Of a stretch of 64,000 nucleotides of DNA, positions 51,870 to 61,083 are shown piece by piece (positions within the stretch are counted from its first letter, which is position 1; each line of letters starts with the position of its first letter). Where the stretch lies: positions 496,001 to 560,000 of the forward strand of contig CBDBQH010000003.1 in assembly GCA_965208975.1 (NCBI GenBank), given 5' to 3'. Position numbers and translations under genes: made by a program. The notes below the pieces were generated by a model. It saw only the letters and a list, made by a program, of their open reading frames with translations. It was not told the origin of the DNA and searched no databases. The DNA is from G963663315 sp965208975 (GTDB taxonomy: Bacteria > Pseudomonadota > Gammaproteobacteria > Arenicellales > Poriferihabitantaceae).

Positions 51870-52707
51870 AATCTGCCTTTGGTTCAAATAGATACAACTG
51901 AACGGGACTTAATCTTTGTCTGACCATTTCACAGTATTCAGGAACTATGTCAATACCGATTGAGTTCCGTCTCATCCGGTTTGCAACAACTAATGTTGTT
52001 CCGGACCCCATAAAAGGATCAAGAACCACCCCTCCTTCTTTTGTGAATAGTTTGATAAACCACTCCGGCAATCCTTCCGGGAAAGTGGCGCTATGGCTTT
52101 TGTTATTACATTCTGTGGCCAGATGTAAAACATTTGTTGGATACGTCTTATCCCGATTAAGCCAGTTTGAAACATTTTTACCAAACCCGCTCCCCACCTT
52201 TGAATGATCACGGGTTTTATCGGTTTCAGAAAGGTTCCTTAATCTCGATGTTGCCCATTCGCCGATGGGAACCATCACTTCTTCCTGATACATGTTGAAT
52301 TTACGATCTTTATTGAATTGAAGAAGCCTTTCCCAGGCATCACGGAAACGATTCGGCCACTTCCCAGGGTAGCAATTTCTCTTGTGCCAGATAAATTCTT
52401 CTGTCCATAACCAGCCCTGTTTACGCATTTCTAAAATCAGTTCGATAACATAAGTACTACGCTCCCCTTTCACTGCTTTTTCCTTGATGTTCAGCATAAA
52501 TGTCCCCGCAGGATTAAGAACACGTAAAAGCTCCTCGGATATAGGTAAAAACCATTCCACATAATCATCAGGATGAGTCCCGCCATAGGTATTCTTTCTC
52601 TGGTCTGCATAGGGTGGGGATGTCACTATAAGATCAACAGAATTCTCCGGGAGCAGTTTCAATTGCTCTTTACTATCCCCGAGATATACGTCCGCAGTTA
52701 TTTCCAT
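51850..52707 (-). CDS. DNA methyltransferase, beta class, of PmeII-like R-M system
   Basis: 285 aa. Motif IV DLIVTSPPYADQR is near residue 27 and motif I VVLDPFMGSGTTLVVANRM near residue 230, the beta-class order, so the product is N4-methylcytosine or N6-methyladenine. It protects sites of the downstream endonuclease, with which it overlaps. AGGA precedes the ATG. Base composition is AT-rich compared with flanking core genes. Confidence 0.9.
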   Translation of the reverse strand: MEITADVYLGDSKEQLKLLPENSVDLIVTSPPYADQRKNTYGGTHPDDYVEWFLPISEELLRVLNPAGTFMLNIKEKAVKGERSTYVIELILEMRKQGWLWTEEFIWHKRNCYPGKWPNRFRDAWERLLQFNKDRKFNMYQEEVMVPIGEWATSRLRNLSETDKTRDHSKVGSGFGKNVSNWLNRDKTYPTNVLHLATECNNKSHSATFPEGLPEWFIKLFTKEGGVVLDPFMGSGTTLVVANRMRRNSIGIDIVPEYCEMVRQRLSPVQLYLFEPKADYEKAES

Positions 52708-52787
52708 TTTGAAATCCTATTCGTTGAATCCCAGCCTGTTAATTATCATCATGGTTGTAAGTTGCCCCCGTACAAACAGCAGAAACA

Positions 52788-53213
52788 TCATTCAGGGGCA
52801 TCCTGCCATTCAGAACGTGTCGCCAGCTCAACAGCATGTTGTTTTTGTATGTCGCGCCGCTCATCATTATCAGGCAGATTAAGAAAAATATCGGCATGGT
52901 ATTTGTTGGTATCGTCAGGCGTTGCTTGTATGGTTCTTCCGTTTAACGCCGCATCACTTGCTTTCACGATTGCCCAACCATAAAAATCTCTAGAAGGAAT
53001 CCTGTTTCTCCCTCTCTCTTTGGAGAGTTTAGCCAGAACAGTCCGTGAAGCGTGGTCCATGCGATCTACAGAGATCGAGTCTTCTCCATAAGGTCCAAGA
53101 AAAATTTCCGGGATGACTATATCCTGATTCCTGGCCCGCTTGGCAACTCTACTTGAAAACACACTTCTACCGAGATTTTCAGAATCTCCAAGGGCTGGAA
53201 GCTGCACACTCAA
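52788..53213 (-). CDS. Unrecognised protein, third gene of a coupled cassette
   Basis: 141 aa, soluble, many Asp and Arg residues. Segments such as ENLGRSVFSSRVAKRARNQD and GRNRIPSRDFYGWAIVKASD are visible, and ADIFLNLPDNDERRDIQKQH near the end recalls proteins that handle a cellular readout rather than an enzyme. Starts with TTG inside the previous stop (TTGA overlap). No family known to me. Confidence 0.7.
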   Translation of the reverse strand: MSVQLPALGDSENLGRSVFSSRVAKRARNQDIVIPEIFLGPYGEDSISVDRMDHASRTVLAKLSKERGRNRIPSRDFYGWAIVKASDAALNGRTIQATPDDTNKYHADIFLNLPDNDERRDIQKQHAVELATRSEWQDAPE

Positions 53214-53842
53214 ATATCTTTGAAAAGTGGTTGTTTCTTCAATGCCCGTAGTTGCTCCTTCACGAATTCATCCGGGAGTTCGGACGAATCACCGTATCGG
53301 GCCCGACGATTTTTTCCTTCAATATGAGAAAAACAAGCAGCCTGACCATCGTTCGCTACCAGAATCAAAACGGAAGAAGGGCTATCCGGTGACTTGAAAT
53401 AAATAGCAATCTCACCGTCCATAGTCGGGTAGATAGCTGGAGCAATCGGGTGTTTTGGCAACGCCAAAATGACTCTTTCTACCGTTTCTTTAGTATCGAC
53501 ACTAATCTCCGGCAGCGCTTCCTCAGCCACTTCCTCATCTATGTTTTTTAATTCTTCTATCGCATCCGCAATCCATCCATTGCGAGGTTCGTCTTTCGGT
53601 ATGTTGTAAAGGAATGTTTGTCGCAACAAGTCATGTAATTCTTCGGTTGAGATGAACGGGTTTCGAGATTGGGAACCGAGGGTCGATAAACCCGGAAGGT
53701 CAAAAGGTGGCGGAAGATGCTCTGATTGCCATGATTTATGGATATCGCTTTGCAACGCTTGACGATTATTTCCCTGTGTTTGCCACACCTGATTGCCCCC
53801 AGTCAAGCCGGATGTTGGGCTGTTAATAGGTTGTGTTTCCAT
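53210..53842 (-). CDS. Unrecognised protein, second gene of a coupled cassette
   Basis: 210 aa. Residues 1-60 are polar and Gln/Ser/Pro-rich, likely disordered. The rest forms a small alpha/beta domain with IAPAIYPTMDGEIAIYFKSP, VLILVANDGQAACFSHIEG and a basic GKNRRARYGD. No catalytic motif is evident. It starts 7 bp after the first cassette gene and overlaps the third. Confidence 0.72.
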   Translation of the reverse strand: METQPINSPTSGLTGGNQVWQTQGNNRQALQSDIHKSWQSEHLPPPFDLPGLSTLGSQSRNPFISTEELHDLLRQTFLYNIPKDEPRNGWIADAIEELKNIDEEVAEEALPEISVDTKETVERVILALPKHPIAPAIYPTMDGEIAIYFKSPDSPSSVLILVANDGQAACFSHIEGKNRRARYGDSSELPDEFVKEQLRALKKQPLFKDI

Positions 53843-53849
53843 TGTTTTC

Positions 53850-54599
53850 TCAAGGATACCTTAAACCAACCGCTTGATCGGCCAAGTCATAAATTCGTCC
53901 GACCAACTGTCTCTGATCTTCAAAGGTCGCAATATCAGGCGATGAAACAAAGATATATGTGGTTACGTATAAGCTATTAGGCAACAATTCGGACTTTTCG
54001 ACTGATCGATGTAATTCCCAATTTTTATCTTTATCAGCGAGTATAATTTTTATGGATGGTTGGTACTCTACCATCTCATCTGTCTTAACTGCATCCACAG
54101 ATTGTTTCAAGGTAAATTGATCAAGATAAATTTTAGCGCTTCCATTGTTGATTACCTGGACATGCCAGTTGGAAGTAAGAAGGAAGCGGTCTCTCAAATA
54201 ACCGCCGGTGCCTTTTAACAGTATATCTAATGCTCTCTGAATTATTTTAATTACGACCTCATCATCATTTTGATTCAAATTTACGAAATTCAGTTGCAGA
54301 GTGTCGGGGTTAAGGACAATTGTACTTGCACCCCCGAATATACGATATTTGCAGTATGACTCCCCAAGTTCATTTGAAGGGTTTGCACTGAAATCCTGTG
54401 GGCGAACCGGTAGTAACTCTCTGAACTCCTGAGTGATCGTTGTGATAAACCGCTGTTGTGCCGAGGCCCATTCAGTAATAAAAGGGTCCAGTTCGAAACT
54501 GATTGAGATATTTCTTTGCTCGGGTTTTTGCAAATAAACTTCCATAGACACAAGTCTATAACATGGAAAGTATTGTTGCCAGACTTTATAGTTAAACAT
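53850..54599 (-). CDS. Unrecognised protein, first gene of a coupled cassette
   Basis: 249 aa, rich in predicted beta strands and lacking obvious catalytic residues (FELDPFITEWASAQQRFITT, FGGASTIVLNPDTLQLNFVN, NWHVQVINNGSAKIYLDQFT). GGGGG lies four bases ahead of ATG 54599. AT-rich like the R-M genes next to it. It heads three genes (249, 210 and 141 aa) that are tightly coupled and lie upstream of, and codirectional with, the PmeII-like R-M pair. Function unknown; defence is suspected from location only. Confidence 0.72.
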   Translation of the reverse strand: MFNYKVWQQYFPCYRLVSMEVYLQKPEQRNISISFELDPFITEWASAQQRFITTITQEFRELLPVRPQDFSANPSNELGESYCKYRIFGGASTIVLNPDTLQLNFVNLNQNDDEVVIKIIQRALDILLKGTGGYLRDRFLLTSNWHVQVINNGSAKIYLDQFTLKQSVDAVKTDEMVEYQPSIKIILADKDKNWELHRSVEKSELLPNSLYVTTYIFVSSPDIATFEDQRQLVGRIYDLADQAVGLRYP

Positions 54600-54643
54600 T
54601 TATCCCCCAACCCCCTATCTCCACTACCAGACACTGATGACTC

Positions 54644-56230
54644 ATGAAACTGCAACCGATCAAAACCGGCATGGTGGATGGCGAGAACGCCGCCATACTC
54701 TTTGATACCGCATACTCGGTTCACGGCTGCTCCTCTGCCGGAGGCCTGCTGGAAGCGCTGTCTGCAATCCGGCGTAATCATGGCGAGGATATCTGCCTGC
54801 TGCCCATTTCCGGCGGCTCTTCCGGCGAGGGCCTGTTCAGGGTCAGGCCCGATAACGGGAAGCCGATCATCGGCTTGAGGATCGAACCGGCGGTGAAACC
54901 CGAAGCGCTTTTCGGGCGACCTGAAATCGACGAAGTGGGTCTGGACCAGATCTTTATCGACATGGAATCCATGGAGGTCGTGGCCGGAGCCGCGATCACT
55001 CTGGATCAATTGAATCAGTCCCTGATTCAGCAGGCGGGAAGCGCGTATCGGGTACTCGGCGCCGATTTGACCAGTTACAGTTACGCCCAGGTCGGCGCCA
55101 CCTTCATGACCGGAGGCATGGGCCCGCAGCGTCGCTACTTCAGTGACAGCGTCCTCGAAATTGCGCTGCTGGACGGCTGGGACAGCCAGCATATTGTCGG
55201 CTCTGAACTCAAGGGCTATGCCGGCACTCTGGGTTGGAGCGGGCTGGTATCCGCCGTTCGGTGCCGGTTTCACCGCCTGCCGGAAAACGAAATCGCTTTT
55301 GCCCTGCCGGTTGACAATGACCCGGGGAGTCTTGCCGGGTTGTTATCCCATCTGTCGCCTTTTTGCTACCTGGACCTTGATCACGAAGCCGTATCAGCCG
55401 CCTCCGGGAGGGAGGGTATCATTCTTGGCCTGGAACATGTCACTGTTTCATCCATGCAACCGCTGCTGAATCAGGGCATAAACAACAAGACCACCCGGCG
55501 CGGACAGGACCTGGCCGATAAATGCCGGCAGGCGGGCGCTGATGGCCTGATTTTCGTGAACGGCTACAGTCACCGCAGCGCGGAGGACTTCCTGTTCGAC
55601 CTGGTTGACGACCCGCAAGCTGAACTCCCCACCATCGCCGGCATCCGCTTGCATCACGCAGAAATGTTCAGGGAGCCGGAACAAATGCGTATATTAAGGG
55701 AAGCCATCCCGTTTGCCGCCCGCACTCAATTACCCGACAGTCCATATATTTATAAAAACCATACCGATGCCAATTTCGCGCTTGATCCGGATCAGGTGCG
55801 AGGTTCCATGACCCGTTTCTGGCAATGGAATCTGGAATACGTTCGCTCAGTCGAAGACTATTTCCGCTCGAATGAAAACCTTTGCGGAGAAATTATTATC
55901 TACGGGCATCTCAATCCAACCGGCATTGATCCGCACAATCGAATTACCCTGTCCTGCGATGAGAAACCGGCATTCGCTCAGGCGGTTGAGTTTCTCAACG
56001 TCCAGCGTAATCAGTACTTCCGTAATGTCCAGGCCATCTGCGAGCAATATAACGCCCGCTTCATCGGCGGTGAAAAAAGCGCAGCCTCTGAATGCAAGAT
56101 ATTCCCGGCATTCGGCGGGATTGAAAAATCACCTGAAACGCTGAAAATAAAGTTTCACCAACAAAACCGGCAGATAAAAGCGGCTCAACCGATGTTCAAC
56201 TGGCGCGCCATCAGCCCTTACGGAGAATAA
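54644..56230 (+). CDS. FAD-linked oxidase/dehydrogenase (PCMH/FAD_binding_4 type)
   Basis: 528 aa. The FAD-binding half shows ICLLPISGGSSGEGLFRV, DMESMEVVAGAAITLDQLNQ and SYSYAQVGATFMTGGMGPQR, corresponding to the PP-loop and Gly-rich segment of the VAO/PCMH flavoproteins (D-lactate, glycolate and 2-hydroxyglutarate dehydrogenases). The C-terminal half includes IIIYGHLNPTGIDPHNRITL, like the substrate-domain GHxxDGNxH region but altered. Substrate is likely a 2-hydroxy acid but this is family-level inference. It is divergent from the unknown cassette. Confidence 0.78.
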   Translation: MKLQPIKTGMVDGENAAILFDTAYSVHGCSSAGGLLEALSAIRRNHGEDICLLPISGGSSGEGLFRVRPDNGKPIIGLRIEPAVKPEALFGRPEIDEVGLDQIFIDMESMEVVAGAAITLDQLNQSLIQQAGSAYRVLGADLTSYSYAQVGATFMTGGMGPQRRYFSDSVLEIALLDGWDSQHIVGSELKGYAGTLGWSGLVSAVRCRFHRLPENEIAFALPVDNDPGSLAGLLSHLSPFCYLDLDHEAVSAASGREGIILGLEHVTVSSMQPLLNQGINNKTTRRGQDLADKCRQAGADGLIFVNGYSHRSAEDFLFDLVDDPQAELPTIAGIRLHHAEMFREPEQMRILREAIPFAARTQLPDSPYIYKNHTDANFALDPDQVRGSMTRFWQWNLEYVRSVEDYFRSNENLCGEIIIYGHLNPTGIDPHNRITLSCDEKPAFAQAVEFLNVQRNQYFRNVQAICEQYNARFIGGEKSAASECKIFPAFGGIEKSPETLKIKFHQQNRQIKAAQPMFNWRAISPYGE

Positions 56231-56252
56231 AATACCAACCACAATCGGGCAG

Positions 56253-56272
56253 GGACAGGCCCCTGCCTGTCC
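56253..56272. repeat. Palindromic element GGACAGGC/GCCTGTCC
   Basis: Perfect 8-bp stem with a CCCT loop between the convergent oxidase and permease genes. Same stem words as repeats at 60368-60390, 60518-60549 and 60910-60941. It may act as a terminator. Confidence 0.65.
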
Positions 56273-56300
56273 GCCAGTGAGGCCAGTCCGGTAAACCGAA

Positions 56301-58229
56301 TCACCCCTTTCCACGCCATGGAATGGTTCTGGCAATTACCCATCGCATGATCAAATCAAACAATAGTCCCAACAACCCCATGATCAGAATCGTCACCCAG
56401 ATCAGTTCGTAATCAGACACGGTACGGGCGATATTTTCGATAAAGCCAATGCCAGTCGTTCCGGCGAGCATCTCGGCCGCGACCAGCGTTCCCCAGCAAA
56501 CACCGATTGCAATGCGGATGCCGGTGAGAATTTCCGGCATGGCGTTTGGTAGAATCACGTTCCACATAATCTGCCGGTCTGTTGAGCCAAGAGAGTGTGC
56601 CGCCCGGATTTTGGACAGCTGGGTTCCTGATGCCCCGGTTCGAGCCGATATCACCATGATTGCGAAAGCAACCATAAACAGCAGGAATATCTTCCCGTCA
56701 TCCTGAATACCGAAAATGGTCAGGATGAGCGGCGCCCATGCCAGCGGCGGAACCGGACGGTAAAGCTCGATCAGCGGGTCAAAGAAGGATTTAAAGAACT
56801 TCGAGACCCCCATAAACAGGCCCAGTGGCACACCAATCAGTATTCCAAGCGCCAGCGCCACCAATACACGAAACAGTGAATCCCAGATATGCCCGTCAAG
56901 CATGGGTATCGAGCCGAGATTGACCTCACCCTGAACAAATGCAAGCAGTTTATCCTTGAATTCTGGGCTGATCTGGCCGGTGGCGTCATGGCGCGCATAT
57001 TCACCCGGCCAGATGTCAGCGATCCAGTCTGGCACAACGAAACCCACCACATCACTCACTGGCAACCATTTCCACCAAAGAAGGGGGAATCCGCGGTAAC
57101 CACCACCGCCGTCGACATCGGGGTTGGACAACCGCCCGAACGTTGCGACCACATCGGTGGGTTTCGGCAACCATCGCGCTGAACCTTGCTCAGTGCACTG
57201 GGTCTTTGACTTGACGACACCCTTGCCGGGGAAGAACACGGCGTCAACCAGACTTAAAGAGCCACGCGCCTCATCCTTTGCGTTGTTGAGATTTACAATG
57301 GCTGTGTTGATGCCATCCAGCGAAGTGGCTGGAAAAATCAAGCCATCATCCAGCCGTTTGAAAATACGTTCAACGGCTTTGACAAACGCATTGCGGGTTT
57401 GTGCAGTGGCTTCGTCATTGTCGGCGGACTGGTTGGCGATCTTGAGCGCTTCGATACGCTTTTTTATGCTGGCAATCAGTACATTGTTGACCGGGATATG
57501 ATTCCTGATCTTGACAAACTCTGATGTAAGTTCTGCGGCTTTGCTGGCGATATTGTCAAATAACACGCCTTTCGCAGTCATCGGCAATACGGGAATTTCC
57601 GTATGTGTGACACCCCACTTGGGTTGTGCCAGGGACTCCTCCGTGGGTGTCAGGTTCGCCGCTCCGGCGCGAAGTTCATCAGTCAGTACATTCAGTTTCT
57701 CACCGAATGTAATCAGTTGACTCTCGGAATCCCGGTTGAGATTCGCAGGATCAGAAGAGTTGGCAATCAGACCCTTTATCTGCACAATGATGTCGCGGAG
57801 TTCGGCCTGTTCTTCCACCGAGAAAGCGTCCGCTGGCAACTCGCTTTCCAGCTCCCGAATCTGATTCGTATTGCGGGAGACCAGAAGTGTGGATTTATAG
57901 TAGCGGGAACCGATGGGCAACGCTGCGGTGATTGGCGAGATAGCCTCCTCCAGCTTGGCAATCTGGCACATCTCATTGGCCGCGTTCGGGAAATACGCGC
58001 GCCCCACGCCCCATGAATAATAAAACCAGGCAAGCAACAAGGCGCTGACGCCGCACACCGCCCAAAACCAGCCGCCTATGGTACGTTCAGGGTCGCCAAA
58101 AACCTTGTCCTTTGCCCGCAACACGGTCTGCCGTCGGCCGATAACGATAGAAACAACAAACAGAACCACCAGCAGGATGATGATTACCGCCGCTATGGAC
58201 GCGCGGTTATCAGAAAGCCACTCAAACAC
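56301..58229 (-). CDS. tauC: Taurine-type ABC transporter permease with large periplasmic insert
   Basis: 642 aa, about 2.3 times a usual TauC. Two N-terminal helices (about 11-31 and 52-72) are followed by roughly 330 residues of soluble, helical, charged sequence (for example SVEEQAELRDIIVQIKGLIA) and a Trp-rich stretch (FPLLWWKWLPVSD), then a standard six-helix permease (SLFRVLVALALGILIGVPLG) with the EAA loop AAHSLGSTDRQIMWNVILPN. The C-terminal third alone would suffice for transport. The insert may bind the substrate-binding protein or sense ligand. It overlaps the ATPase gene by 8 bp. Confidence 0.85.
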   Translation of the reverse strand: MFEWLSDNRASIAAVIIILLVVLFVVSIVIGRRQTVLRAKDKVFGDPERTIGGWFWAVCGVSALLLAWFYYSWGVGRAYFPNAANEMCQIAKLEEAISPITAALPIGSRYYKSTLLVSRNTNQIRELESELPADAFSVEEQAELRDIIVQIKGLIANSSDPANLNRDSESQLITFGEKLNVLTDELRAGAANLTPTEESLAQPKWGVTHTEIPVLPMTAKGVLFDNIASKAAELTSEFVKIRNHIPVNNVLIASIKKRIEALKIANQSADNDEATAQTRNAFVKAVERIFKRLDDGLIFPATSLDGINTAIVNLNNAKDEARGSLSLVDAVFFPGKGVVKSKTQCTEQGSARWLPKPTDVVATFGRLSNPDVDGGGGYRGFPLLWWKWLPVSDVVGFVVPDWIADIWPGEYARHDATGQISPEFKDKLLAFVQGEVNLGSIPMLDGHIWDSLFRVLVALALGILIGVPLGLFMGVSKFFKSFFDPLIELYRPVPPLAWAPLILTIFGIQDDGKIFLLFMVAFAIMVISARTGASGTQLSKIRAAHSLGSTDRQIMWNVILPNAMPEILTGIRIAIGVCWGTLVAAEMLAGTTGIGFIENIARTVSDYELIWVTILIMGLLGLLFDLIMRWVIARTIPWRGKG

Positions 58230-59019
58230 GCCCCATGATCTCCTCTTCCATATCCCAGATCATCGTCAGAATTTCTTCGCGGACGCTGGAAAAGTGATCG
58301 TCCTGCTTGATTTCCCGAAGCGATTCTGTCAGGCCACGCTCGGCAAACGGCAGATTGTATTCCTTGAATATACGGCCAGGGCGAGGGGCCATAACGAAAA
58401 GACGCTCACCGAGTAACAGGGCTTCTTCCACTGAGTGGGTGATGATCATGATGGTCTTGCCGGTTTCTTTCCAGAGCTCAAGAACCAGTGATTGCATCTT
58501 TTCACGAGTCAAGGCGTCAAGGGCGCCCAGCGGTTCATCCATGAGAATCACATCCGGATCATTGATCAGACAACGGGCCAGCGCCACGCGCTGCTGCATG
58601 CCGCCGGATAATTGATAAGTGGGTGTGTCACCAAACCCCTGCAAGCCAACAATATCGAGCCACTTCTCGACCAGTCTTTTGCTTTCACCAGAGTCGGCGT
58701 TTTTCATCCGCAGACCATAGTCAACATTTTTCGAAACGGGCAGCCATTCAAACAATGCGCCCTGCTGAAAAACCATTCCCCGCTCAACACCCGGACCATC
58801 AATGACATGGCCACCGAGAGATGAGTGACCGGCAGTGGGAATCAGGAATCCGGCAAGCATATTCAGCAGTGTGGTTTTGCCACAGCCGGAGGGGCCAAGC
58901 ACAGACAACAATTCGCCCTTTTTCAGGGTGAAGTTGATGTCTTTCAAAGCCTCAATATCCGCGCCCGTTTGCGGATTGGTAAACGTCATACTGAGGTCTT
59001 TACAAACCAGGTCTGCCAT
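58222..59019 (-). CDS. tauB: Taurine-type ABC transporter ATP-binding protein
   Basis: About 265 aa. Walker A LGPSGCGKTTLLNML, signature LSGGMQQRVALARCL, Walker B VILMDEPLGALDALT and the switch His in IMIITHSVEEAL are all present. It matches the NitT/TauT/SsuB branch. I chose MADLVCKDLSM at 59019; the frame continues upstream to 59103 but without family-like sequence. It powers the adjoining permease. Confidence 0.92.
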   Translation of the reverse strand: MADLVCKDLSMTFTNPQTGADIEALKDINFTLKKGELLSVLGPSGCGKTTLLNMLAGFLIPTAGHSSLGGHVIDGPGVERGMVFQQGALFEWLPVSKNVDYGLRMKNADSGESKRLVEKWLDIVGLQGFGDTPTYQLSGGMQQRVALARCLINDPDVILMDEPLGALDALTREKMQSLVLELWKETGKTIMIITHSVEEALLLGERLFVMAPRPGRIFKEYNLPFAERGLTESLREIKQDDHFSSVREEILTMIWDMEEEIMGRV

Positions 59020-59111
59020 CGCCTTCCTGAAATCCCGACAATCGTGTACTGACCATACAAGAAAGAAGAGGCCGCAAATCGTGGCCTCTTCCTGTTCTTG
59101 CAATTTCTTTG

Positions 59112-60083
59112 TTATTCGAGGAAAGAACCGTCGATTGTTTTAGCCAGCGCCGCAGCGTCGGTCGCATCGGAGAATACCAGTCCGAGAGAAGCCGCAGCTT
59201 CAGCGGCAATACCATTTTCGCCGAAATACTGTTCCATCTGTTCCCTGTTGGAAGGCACAATGAATGCGTCCATCTGGGCTCTGGTTGTTTCCACATCCAT
59301 GCCGGATGCTTCAGCAACGATCTTGTACTGTGCGTCTGTGCTTTTCCAGGAGCTGTTGACTTCGTCTGTCGCTTCCAGGAATGATTTCACAAGATCAGGG
59401 TTCTCTGTGGCGAATTTTTCGGTTACGGAGACCACATCAAAAGAACCGATGCCAGCATCCACCTTCGCCTGAGTACTCATGATCGGCGTACCCACTTCAC
59501 CCGCGGCCTGCGCGGACGCGCCGCCAAAGATACAAGCCATATCCACAGCGCCATCAGCCAGTGACTTGGCGCCGTCAGGTGGCGCCTGATCGACGATTTT
59601 CATGGTTGAAATATCAACATCGTAATGCGACATATACTTGCGGAATGCAAAATCAGCCATGGTGTTCAACGGCACAGCAACCGTTTTGCCTTCCAGCTCA
59701 GAAGCGTTGGAGGCGTCAATACCGAGACCATTGCGAACAAAGCAATCGTTTGCTTCATAAACAACAGCAATACCCACCATTTTTAATGGAGCGCCTTGCT
59801 GGATTGCTGTCACGAACGGCGCCAGGCCTTGCGAGTAGGAAATGTCGATATCGCCAGCAAGCATGGCTTCCGTCATGGCTGTGCCAGTAGTGAAGTCAAC
59901 CCAGTTGACATCAACCCCCATAGCCTTGTCGTAACTCTTGTCGACTTTCGCGATCATGTTGGGTGTTGCCCACTCAAGAAAGAAGGCCACGTTGACTTCT
60001 TCAGCAGCCTGCACCGCGGTCGAAAGAGAGGCAGCGACGGCGACCGCCGAAAACATGCCCGTAACAGTTTTAAGTTTATTCAT
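59112..60083 (-). CDS. tauA: Taurine-type ABC transporter substrate-binding protein
   Basis: 323-aa periplasmic protein with a signal peptide (MFSAVAVAASLSTAVQA, cleavage after AQA). VAFFLEWATPNMIAKVDKSY, then TGTAMTEAMLAGDIDISYSQ and VVYEANDCFVRNGLG are close to TauA proteins of marine bacteria. It delivers a small sulfonate such as taurine; specificity is family inference. First gene of the three-gene importer operon; an AT-rich leader and tandem repeats lie upstream. Confidence 0.88.
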   Translation of the reverse strand: MNKLKTVTGMFSAVAVAASLSTAVQAAEEVNVAFFLEWATPNMIAKVDKSYDKAMGVDVNWVDFTTGTAMTEAMLAGDIDISYSQGLAPFVTAIQQGAPLKMVGIAVVYEANDCFVRNGLGIDASNASELEGKTVAVPLNTMADFAFRKYMSHYDVDISTMKIVDQAPPDGAKSLADGAVDMACIFGGASAQAAGEVGTPIMSTQAKVDAGIGSFDVVSVTEKFATENPDLVKSFLEATDEVNSSWKSTDAQYKIVAEASGMDVETTRAQMDAFIVPSNREQMEQYFGENGIAAEAAASLGLVFSDATDAAALAKTIDGSFLE

Positions 60084-60214
60084 AATTCACTCCAAAGGAA
60101 AAAATATTTTAATTATAGAAATTCGGCGAACGTCGTAAAAACAAGCGCCAATCGGGAAGGATTACACATCAACCGAAGACGATGATATTAGCCGAACAAA
60201 AGATACTCTGTCAA

Positions 60215-60246
60215 ATGTATGTATGGGTCCATGTATGTATGGGTCC
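60215..60246 (+). repeat. 16-bp perfect tandem duplication upstream of tauA
   Basis: ATGTATGTATGGGTCC occurs twice without a gap, about 130-160 bp before the tauA start. Confidence 0.8.
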
Positions 60247-60466
60247 ACCACCACATTCCGCGCAAGCGGATGTGATGGGGGGTATTTCACGGATTCGGTG
60301 GGGGGGCACAACCGTAATCAAAACGCCCCATCCGTCATCGTAGAGCCTGCCCCCGGCTTGATCGGGGGGACAGGTCTTGTGCCTGTCCGCAAACGCGCCG
60401 TCCTGCACCAATCCGTTCATAACCCGACATAATACCCCCCATCACATCCGTCATTCCCGCCCTTCC

Positions 60467-60611
60467 GTCATTCCCGTGAATGCGGGAATCCATGACCTCA
60501 TGGAATCTGTAATTACCGATGCGTAGGGACAGGTCTTGTGCCTGTCCGCTATTGTTTGAACCCTGTTCCGGTGGTTGCGGGAGGGTACAAGACCCTCCCC
60601 TACGATAACGG
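60467..60611 (+). repeat. Composite repeat unit 1
   Basis: About 145 bp made of GTCATTCCCGTG, a GCGGGAATCC hairpin arm, GACCTCATGGAATCTGTAAT, a GATGCGTAGGGACAGG hairpin, then GCGGGAGGGTACAAGACC with its partner arm and CCTACGATAACGG. Confidence 0.88.
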
Positions 60612-60683
60612 CAATTCAATCACTCCCCCTCCCCGATCAGGTCGAGGACAGGCTTTGAGGGGGAGTCACCACCGCCCCACCCT

Positions 60684-60829
60684 GTCATTCCCGTGCAGAC
60701 GGGAATCCACGACCTCATGGAATCTGTATTACCGATGCGTAGGGGTGCCCCTTGTGGGTGCCCGCATTATTTCCGTATACGGTCAATGACGGTTGCGGGA
60801 GGGTACAAGACCCTCCCCTACGATAACGG
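60684..60829 (+). repeat. Composite repeat unit 2
   Basis: Same order as unit 1, but the middle hairpin is replaced by a different stem (GATGCGTAGGGGTGCCCC, then TTGTGGGTGCCCGC) with the same GATGCGTAGGG edge. The outer parts are almost identical to units 1 and 3. Confidence 0.88.
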
Positions 60830-60858
60830 ACGGGACTCCTGTCACCACCGCACCACCC

Positions 60859-61002
60859 GTCATTCCCGTGAAAACGGGAATCCACGACCTCATGGAATCT
60901 GTAATTACCGATGCGTAGGGACAGGTCTTGTGCCTGTCCGCTATCGTTGAACCCTGTTCCGGCGGTTGCGGGAGGGTACAAGACCCTCCCCTACGATGAC
61001 GG
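60859..61002 (+). repeat. Composite repeat unit 3
   Basis: Nearly identical to unit 1 across about 144 bp, with GATGACGG in place of GATAACGG at the end. Confidence 0.88.
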
Positions 61003-61012
61003 CAGGCGCAAT

Positions 61013-61083
61013 CACTCCCCCCTTGAGGGGGAGTCCAATCCGCAAAGCGGATTGGGTGGGGGGTATTTTACGGATTCGGTGGG
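61013..61083 (-). repeat. CCGC/GCGG composite element (reverse of the one at 47.8 kb)
   Basis: Read on the minus strand it runs ATACC, C-run, AATCCGCTTTGCGGATT, GACTCCCCCTCAA, GGGGGGAGTGATT, the same order as 47803-47887. Confidence 0.8.
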
